This document shows, piece by piece, positions 58,680-64,000 of a DNA stretch of 64,000 bases (its first letter is position 1; the number at the start of each line of letters is the position of its first letter). The translations under genes and the position numbers were made by a program. This stretch comes from Pseudorasbora parva (Eukaryota > Chordata > Actinopteri > Cypriniformes > Gobionidae), in assembly GCF_024679245.1 (NCBI RefSeq), contig NC_090174.1:18464933-18528932 (forward strand), written 5' to 3'. The notes beneath the pieces are model-generated. The model did not search any database and was not told where the DNA came from. It saw only the letters and a program-made list of their open reading frames with translations.

Positions 58680-59570
58680 GCTGGAACCTCCAACTTGTAG
58701 AATCTGATAAAAGTGGACGGAGAGGCCCAGCCTGCCGCCGCACAGATATCTTCCAAGAAATGCCACACGACCAAGCCCAAGATGAGGCCATGCCTCTAGA
58801 GGAGTGGGCTTAAATGCCTGTAGGACAGGTTAGGTCCTAGACCTATATGCTAGTGGGACTGCATCCACTATCCAGTGTGAAAGTCTGTTTCATGACAGCA
58901 CAAACTTTAGTGCGGCCACCGAAGCAATGAAGAGCTGATCCGACTGCCTGAAGGGGGCGGAGCGCTCTAGATACAATCTCAATGCTCTGACTGGGCAGAA
59001 TAGGTTTGCGTCTTATTCTCTCTGAGACGCGGGTTAAGCAGTGAAAAGACCTGCACACTGAAGGGGTTGATAGCACTTTCAGCATAAAACCATGCCTCGG
59101 TTTGAGCACAACCTTGAAGTTGCTGGACCCAAACTCAAGACAGGAAGGGCTCACGGAAAGTGCAGGTAAGCCACCCACTCGCTTAACCGAGGCCACAGCC
59201 AGCAGAAAAACGGTTTTGAGTGATATGTGCTTCAAGCTCGTGGTCTGAAGTGGTTAGGAGGGGGAACCCTTCACGGCCTCCAAAACCATGGCGAGGTCCC
59301 AAATAGGGACCGAGGTAGGGGCAAGGCGGGCTGAATCTCCTGGCCCCTTTAAGAAAACACACAATAAGATCACTTTTCCCTAGTGAATGTGCCGCGATCG
59401 GAGCGTGGCTAGCTGCTATGGCGGAGACACACACCCCGAGTATGGAGGGGGGACGGCCCGCGTCCATTAGCTCTTGGAGAAAGCGAGCAGTTCCGCCAGT
59501 TCGCATGAGTGTGCGTCGATGTTTCGCGTAGCACACTGGTTAGAAAACCACTGACCACTTCAAAGCAGAG
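58680..59570 (-). pseudogene. DIRS tyrosine recombinase, frameshifted
   Basis: Blocks occur in family order over at least three frames: LLAFLQELMDAG-like start, VCVSAIAASHAPIAAHSLGK (59420 area), TVFLLAVASVKRVGGLPAL, LSVSPSCLEF, VVLKPRHGF, then AHSSRG (HxxR motif, 58809-58792) with MASSWAWSCGIS, and after a one-base frame change a segment ending in RFYKLEV that supplies the catalytic tyrosine (58688-58702). The HxxR and Tyr positions are thus still visible, but the reading frame is broken several times. In DIRS elements this enzyme integrates a circular DNA without target duplication. Not functional as it stands. Confidence 0.8.
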
Positions 59571-59612
59571 CTGCCAGATAGCAGGGGCTCTAGCTTCCGA
59601 AATAGTGTTCAT

Positions 59613-60113
59613 AACTTGTCAGAGAGGTTCCCGGATACCGTTGATGGGCCATACGTGGAGGGCCCACAGCTCGGGATTGGGATACCAGATCTTCCCTTTC
59701 GTTGGCGGAATAGGCCATGGGGCTGTGTCTGACAGCTGATAACAGTTTGGAGAACCATGTGCGGTTCTTCCAAAGTGGGGCTATTAAAAAGCACAGGCTT
59801 GCAGCTGGATCGCGATCGGAGGGAGCATATAGAGGGAGTCTGGGCCAACATGGGCCAGGGCATCCCTGCGTTTGCAGAAAAAAATATTGGGCAGCGTGTG
59901 CTGTGCGAGCTGAATTGTTTGCGGGTAAAGGGACCATCCCCCTGGGGACATGGGTCCTCTGGATAACATGTCCGGACCCTGATTCAGAATACCTGGCACG
60001 TAAGCCGCCTTTAGGGAGCTCAGATTGTGCTCTGCCCATAAAAGGAGATGCTTAGCCATGCAGTGAAGAGAGTCTGATCTCGGCTGCCCTAGCGATTCTA
60101 TGTACGTTATCAA
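59613..60113 (-). pseudogene. DIRS RNase H / connection region
   Basis: The minus-strand frame reads HLLLWAEHNLSSLKAAYVPG, then NQGPDMLSR (the N..xD.LSR RNase H block), GGWSLYPQTIQ, then DSLYMLPPIAIQL, and in another frame LIAPLWKNRTWFSKLL and REDLVSQSRAV. This order matches DIRS/Ngaro polyproteins downstream of the RT. At least one frameshift falls around 59790-59800. It is separated from the RT remnant by a deletion of most of the RT. Confidence 0.78.
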
Positions 60114-60126
60114 GACGTGGTGGTTC

Positions 60127-60565
60127 TTATGCCGTAAGACACTCGTAGAGTCTTGAGTCTATGACAATGACTGTACTGATAAGCCTGCCCCTCGAAGGCG
60201 AATCTAAGAATGGCCTGTAGTGGGGGTGGGGGGTTATCGTAACGTGAAGTATGCGTTTTTCAGATCTATTGAGAAAAACCCAATCCCCGGGGCGAATGTG
60301 CGCGAGGATTTGTTTCACCGTCAGCACCTTGAAACGAGCGTATCATAAGTGCATTGTTCAGATGCCTGGAAAATGGGCCTGAGACCGCCATCCATTTTCG
60401 GCATGAGGAATTAGCGACAGTAAAAACCTGACTCGCTAGCGTCGGGTGTACTGTTTCCGCCTCTCTCTCCTTTAACAGTTTCAATGCCTCAGTGAGAAGC
60501 ACGTGACTGACACTGCTTCTTACTGAGGGCTCGACCACGGCTTGAATCGCGGAGTCTGCGAGCAA
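60127..60565 (-). pseudogene. DIRS reverse transcriptase, N-terminal part only
   Basis: Minus-strand blocks: VANSSCRKWMAVSGPF and HLNNALMIRSF, then in another frame MLTVKQILAHIRPGDWVF, HVTITPH and RPFL, corresponding to RT motifs 1-3 of DIRS elements. The sequence then jumps almost directly to RNase H, so palm motifs including the YxDD box are missing. Stops and frame changes are also present. Confidence 0.75.
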
Positions 60566-60599
60566 AACTGTAGCGAGAACCTCGTTTTATATGTTCAAC

Positions 60600-61580
60600 A
60601 CCCAATATTATATACCAGGAATGGCCTGCCAGGCCTGGGCTCGAGAAGCCAGGGGTTGAATTAGATTCGGGGGCTGGCCGCTTAGTAATAGGGGCCTGTT
60701 AGCCGGGTTGCTTGTGCTGTAACACTGCTTGTAACACTATGGGGATAGTGTTAGTTTTGGCGGTGCAGGCTTTGCAGTGGGCGCGCGCCTCACATTTATA
60801 TTGTGTGTGCGAGAGTGAACTTTGTGAAAAGTGCTTGGGTGCAGGAGTGCAGACTGTAAAGTGGGCACATTTCCTACATAAAAAGCTCTTTAGTGTGTAG
60901 TGTAAACAATGTGCAGTGGCCCACAACCTACGTAGAATACCCACGGTGCAAACCAGTGAGCAAATCCACAGGGGTAAACGCACACAGCATTAGGTTGCAG
61001 ACGAGCGTGTTTAACACAGGCTAGTTGACTGCAATATTTCATCTCCAGTCACTTAACTTAAGGGAACTGGGAGAATGTAAGGAAGTGCGGGTGGTATGTG
61101 AGCCATTCCACAATGCCGTTATGCTCTAGTCTAGACTGAAAGCGCGCATGCAGACAAGCGTGTTTGACCACAGGCTAGTTGACTGCAATAAGGCTAGTTG
61201 ACTTTATATGGTGTAATCCGGCCGCGGCGGGATTTATTTGTGATTTTGTGAGGCTGAATTAACAGTGCTTATGTAGGGGTGCACACTGTGTAGTGGACAC
61301 TTTGTCTACAGTGTAAAAACCTTTCCAGCCGCCTGAATAAAGGGGACTGGAAGTGATAGAGTGAAAAAAGGGCTTAGCTTGGCAGCCATTTTCCGACGCC
61401 CTTATGCTCTGACAGTGAGCGCGTGCTATGACGTAAGTCGCGCTCTAGTCAGCAACGCGCTGTGGAAGGGGCGCGCGCTATCATGACAAGGCAGCCATTA
61501 CAACTTCCTTGGCAGTAAGCGCGCGCTGCAGCGACATTGTTCTTGACATACTCAACAGCCCGAGCTCACTCGTCTAACTT
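60600..61580 (-). other. DIRS 5' body: no gag recognised
   Basis: The stretch between the RT remnant and the 121-bp repeats has no readable long frame. A 40-bp direct repeat (GCAGAC, AGCGTGTTT, CACAGGCTAGTTGACTGC) occurs at 60997-61036 and 61150-61190. GC content is higher than in the flanks and GTGTAGTG/GTGCAGTGG motifs recur. It may be a ruined gag or replacement leader. Confidence 0.5.
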
Positions 61581-61589
61581 ACTCTAGTA

Positions 61590-62320
61590 TTCTCTGTCCG
61601 CAGCGCTTCAGCACGGCGGCGGTAGAATGAGCACGGCGAGAGCTTCGGCTCGAGTTAGTTTATTCCCTCTAGTATTCTCTGTCTGCGGCGATAGTGCGAC
61701 TGAACGAGAGAATAGGAAGCGTGAGGGAAAACTCTGTCCGCAGCGCTTCTAGCACGGTGAGAGCTTCGGCTCGAGTTTGTTTATTCACTCTAGTATTCTC
61801 TGTCCGTGTCAACAGCACGACTGAACGAGAGAATTGGAAGCGTGAGGAAAAACTCTGTCCGCGGCGCTTCTAGCACGGCGAGAGCTTCAGCTCGAGTTAG
61901 TTTATTCACTCTAGTATTCTCTGTCCACGGCGATAGTGCGACTGAACGAGAGAATAGGAAGCGTGAGGAAAAACTCTGTCCGCAGCACTTCTAGCACGGC
62001 GAGAGCTTCGGCTCGAGTTTGTTTATTCACTCTAGTATTCTCTGTCCGCGGCGATAGACCGACAGAACGAGAGAATTGGAAGCGTGAGGCAAAACTCTGT
62101 CCGCGGCGCTACTAGCACGGCGAGAGCTTCGGCTCGAGTTAGTTTATTCACTCTAGTATTCTCTGTCCGCGGCGATAGAGCGACAGAACGAGAGAATTGG
62201 AAGCGTGAGGAAAAACTCTGTCCGCGGCGCTTCTAGCACGGCGAGAGCTTCGGCTCGAGTTTGTTTATTCACTCTAGTTTTCTCTGTCCGCGGCGACAGC
62301 GCGACTGAACGAGAAAGCTC
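61590..62320 (-). repeat. 121-bp tandem repeat, about six copies, inside the DIRS leader
   Basis: AGTATTCTCTGTC recurs at 61671, 61792, 61913, 62034 and 62155, and AGTTTTCTCTGTC at 62276, exactly 121 bp apart. A partial copy lies near 61586. Each copy contains GACTGAACGAGAG (or GACAGAACGAGAG) and GAGAGCTTCGGCTCGAGTT. The period is not a multiple of three, so the 60-75 aa frames across it are not protein repeats. Confidence 0.96.
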
Positions 62321-62555
62321 TAGAAGTGGCGTTGCAGCGGCAACACACACACAAACACATACAACACTCAACATAGACACAGTATAAAGGATATATAACG
62401 CTGGATGGCGCAGCTGGAACGCAGGTGGCTGAAGGCGGAGACTCGGAGGGAATCCGGCGTCTTCAGGGCTGCAGGAATGTTCCGCTGGTTGCTTTTTCGA
62501 CGGCGGTTTGCTTGATTCCGGAGGTCAGCGAAGTTGTCGCTGAAGGAGATAAAAT

Positions 62556-62848
62556 CTGACACCTATGGCGAATTAGGGTCTTATATAGCCTCCTGTATGC
62601 AAATATAAGCACCTTTTTCGGCGGGCTTCTGGAACGCCCCCCATTGGTTCGTTCCTCTCAGCCGCCTCACCATAGGTTCCTGCAGTTGCCGCGGCCCGGC
62701 CAATCAGAGCGCTCCTCACGCTGGGCTATGGCCGTGCAGCTCACTGCGCTTTACATAGATACCTTTATTAATAAAGTTTTGTTTCACATTCTCGAGAAAA
62801 GGAGTTTTTCCCATACGTAATACGAGGAACCTCTCTCGAAAGGGAACT
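62556..62848 (-). repeat. DIRS inverted terminal repeat, 5' copy
   Basis: Inverted match to 58003-58271. Its outer extension ends CTCTCGAAAGGGAAC (62833-62847) and is matched by the second half of the internal complementary region. Confidence 0.95.
62580..62604 (-). promoter_or_regulatory. 5' ITR promoter driving the DIRS genes: octamer and TATA box
   Basis: On the minus strand ATTTGCAT (62604-62597) precedes TATATAAG (62587-62580), with CCAAT motifs further upstream in the ITR. Transcription would run leftwards through the 121-bp repeats towards the RT remnant. Confidence 0.55.
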
Positions 62849-64000
62849 TGAATTTTATTAAATGTTTTACAAGATCATGTCATGTGATTTTTATTTTGCG
62901 ATTTTTCTAAAATATCAACTGATATTTATTGCCATGTTTTCTGAGCTTTCATTAAGTGTATTGCCTTTATTGTTTTGAGGTGCAAACTATCCCATTCAGT
63001 TTGTCTCCCCAGCACACATTCACACCTCTGCGACCCGTTATGGCTCTAATTATTATTCCTTTGTCTGCATTGTAATTACTAACGAACGGCTCCCATTCAA
63101 ACTATTATATTCAAACCTCATTTCTAAATCAAACTTCTCTATTCACCTTCTCTTGAGACTCTACCAAATGCATTTCTTGAAAATAAACATTTCAGTAGTT
63201 TTACATTTCAAAAATGCTCAGTGACAGGTGCATCTTAGGGCAAGCTAGCATGTGAGCTTAGCACGCCAGCAAAACAACAATTTATACGATTAAAATCATG
63301 TTTTATTCAAAACCTACTTAATATCACTTTATACTTTATATGTTGAGTGTTTTACATAACCATCTGTGATCTCATGTGGCATCTGACAGAAAATACACAA
63401 TGATAAAAGCTATGTCGAATAGCATTGCATTATAAATATAATCTATTATGAAACCACCAACATGGCATAAAGAACACAGACCAACCATATATTGTCGCGA
63501 TTGTGTGTTTATTGTCTTCAAACGTGTCTATATGCATGTAATGCATAGACAGTAAAAGAAATGGACAGAGCTATCCCATTGACTTCTACGGCGTTAAGTG
63601 ATGTCAGTAAAGGAGGCACTCACTTCCTGATAGCTGAGCGAACTGCGCAGGCTCAGACTGAGCTTGACGACGTAGATGTGACGTGAGCAACCTGTCGGAC
63701 AGCTGTAGGTCTTCTAGTAGTTGTGGAAAGTGAAATCTGAATCCCGTTGTTTAAATATTTTCTCCCGTTGCTTTTGGCTCACTATGGGCTTCTCTCCATT
63801 CTTCTCCCTTGACTTTATCAGACTTTGTCTCCACGTCCCCCCGACTGTCTCATAGACAGTAAAAGATAGCCTGCGAACGTCTCCTCAGATCTATACGGTA
63901 ATTTCTCAACTGTGCGACAGAGTGGCGTTGGTTATGACGCAATAGTTAGCCTATTTTTACAAAAACAGCTTCTGCGGGGCTATAGTGTAAGATACAAGGT
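62849..64000. other. Right flank: dispersed repeat, no gene recognised
   Basis: AT-rich up to about 63540. Then CATAGACAGTAAAAGA (63544-63559) is repeated at 63851-63866, the second copy being half of a small hairpin ACTGTCT-CAT-AGACAGT. The 63540-64000 stretch resembles a repeat I recall as frequent in fish genomes but cannot name. No ORF of note. Confidence 0.45.

Larger units (their letters stand above)
57953..62848 (-). mobile_element. DIRS-type tyrosine-recombinase retroelement, ~4.9 kb, degenerate
   Basis: Inverted terminal repeats (58003-58271 and about 62556-62824) bound a body with RT, RNase H and tyrosine-recombinase remnants in that order on the minus strand. An internal complementary region at 58326-58417 is exactly complementary to both outer ends. 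This is the DIRS layout: inverted repeats instead of direct LTRs, recombinase instead of DDE integrase, and a circular intermediate closed through the internal region. Genes are broken by frameshifts and a deletion that removes the RT active site. No gag is recognised. Confidence 0.88.

Noticed and set aside
59717..60055. 112-aa plus-strand ORF
   Set aside because: Antisense shadow of the DIRS RNase H/connection region, whose motifs are on the minus strand.
61806..62387. Repetitive Ser/Arg-rich ORFs
   Set aside because: They arise from the 121-bp tandem repeat, whose period is not a multiple of three, so the protein is not preserved from copy to copy.
57953..62848. Endogenous retrovirus or Gypsy-type LTR element
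   Set aside because: Ends are inverted, not direct, and the integrase is a tyrosine recombinase (AHSSRG and RFYKLEV blocks) rather than a DDE enzyme. No env-like frame.

Overview
The window looks like intergenic, repeat-built chromosome from a teleost fish, most probably a cyprinid (zebrafish/carp type). The basis is the repeat content: an L2-type LINE, TTAA-flanked Kolobok/piggyBac-like elements with AGGG termini, a PIF/Harbinger-like MITE, a hAT-like MITE, a DIRS-type tyrosine-recombinase retroelement with cyprinid-style inverted ends, and a long GT microsatellite. I found no intact host protein gene, tRNA, rRNA or bacterial feature. Short ORFs across the window are repeat shadows or fragments of mobile-element genes.

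Region 1 (1 to about 41190) is one head-to-tail macrosatellite: 18 full units of 2127-2505 bp and a nineteenth cut off at the right edge. Most of each unit is nearly invariant. Length variation is confined to one hypervariable spot holding 0-6 copies of a 59-bp GC-rich minisatellite (22 copies in total) and a CTT-rich tract. Every full unit carries an exact match to the 14-bp CTCF core consensus (GCGCCACCTAGTGG, i.e. minus strand), always in the same orientation. Each also has a YY1/E2F-like composite (TTTTCCCGCCATTTT). Four units have a second exact CTCF match. A multi-kilobase tandem array with one CTCF site per unit resembles mammalian DXZ4-type macrosatellites, and I consider this the most interesting signal. 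Unit and sub-unit duplications repeatedly restart at one fixed point (TTA|GGGGCC), which argues that the unit descends from a mobile element with a defined 5' end.

Region 2 (about 41190-57950) is a nested transposon graveyard. In order it holds: a 3.5-kb composite with diverged inverted ends (42761-46245) containing fold-back MITEs and a possible RecQ-like helicase fragment; an L2 LINE remnant with a hAT-like MITE in its CAAT tail and a TTAA element inside it; two interleaved long inverted repeats (48.1-50.5 kb); a 2-kb TTAA element whose second internal copy was hit by a Harbinger-like MITE; a (GT)61 tract; and a 1.5-kb Kolobok-like element carrying a THAP-type zinc finger on the minus strand facing a short exon on the plus strand.

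Region 3 (57953-62848) is a DIRS-type retroelement read on the minus strand. It has inverted terminal repeats, an internal complementary region matching both outer ends, broken reverse transcriptase, RNase H and tyrosine recombinase genes, and six 121-bp tandem repeats in the leader. The last 1.1 kb is further dispersed repeat.

All calls come from reading the sequence. Family names rest on remembered family features, and no search was run.
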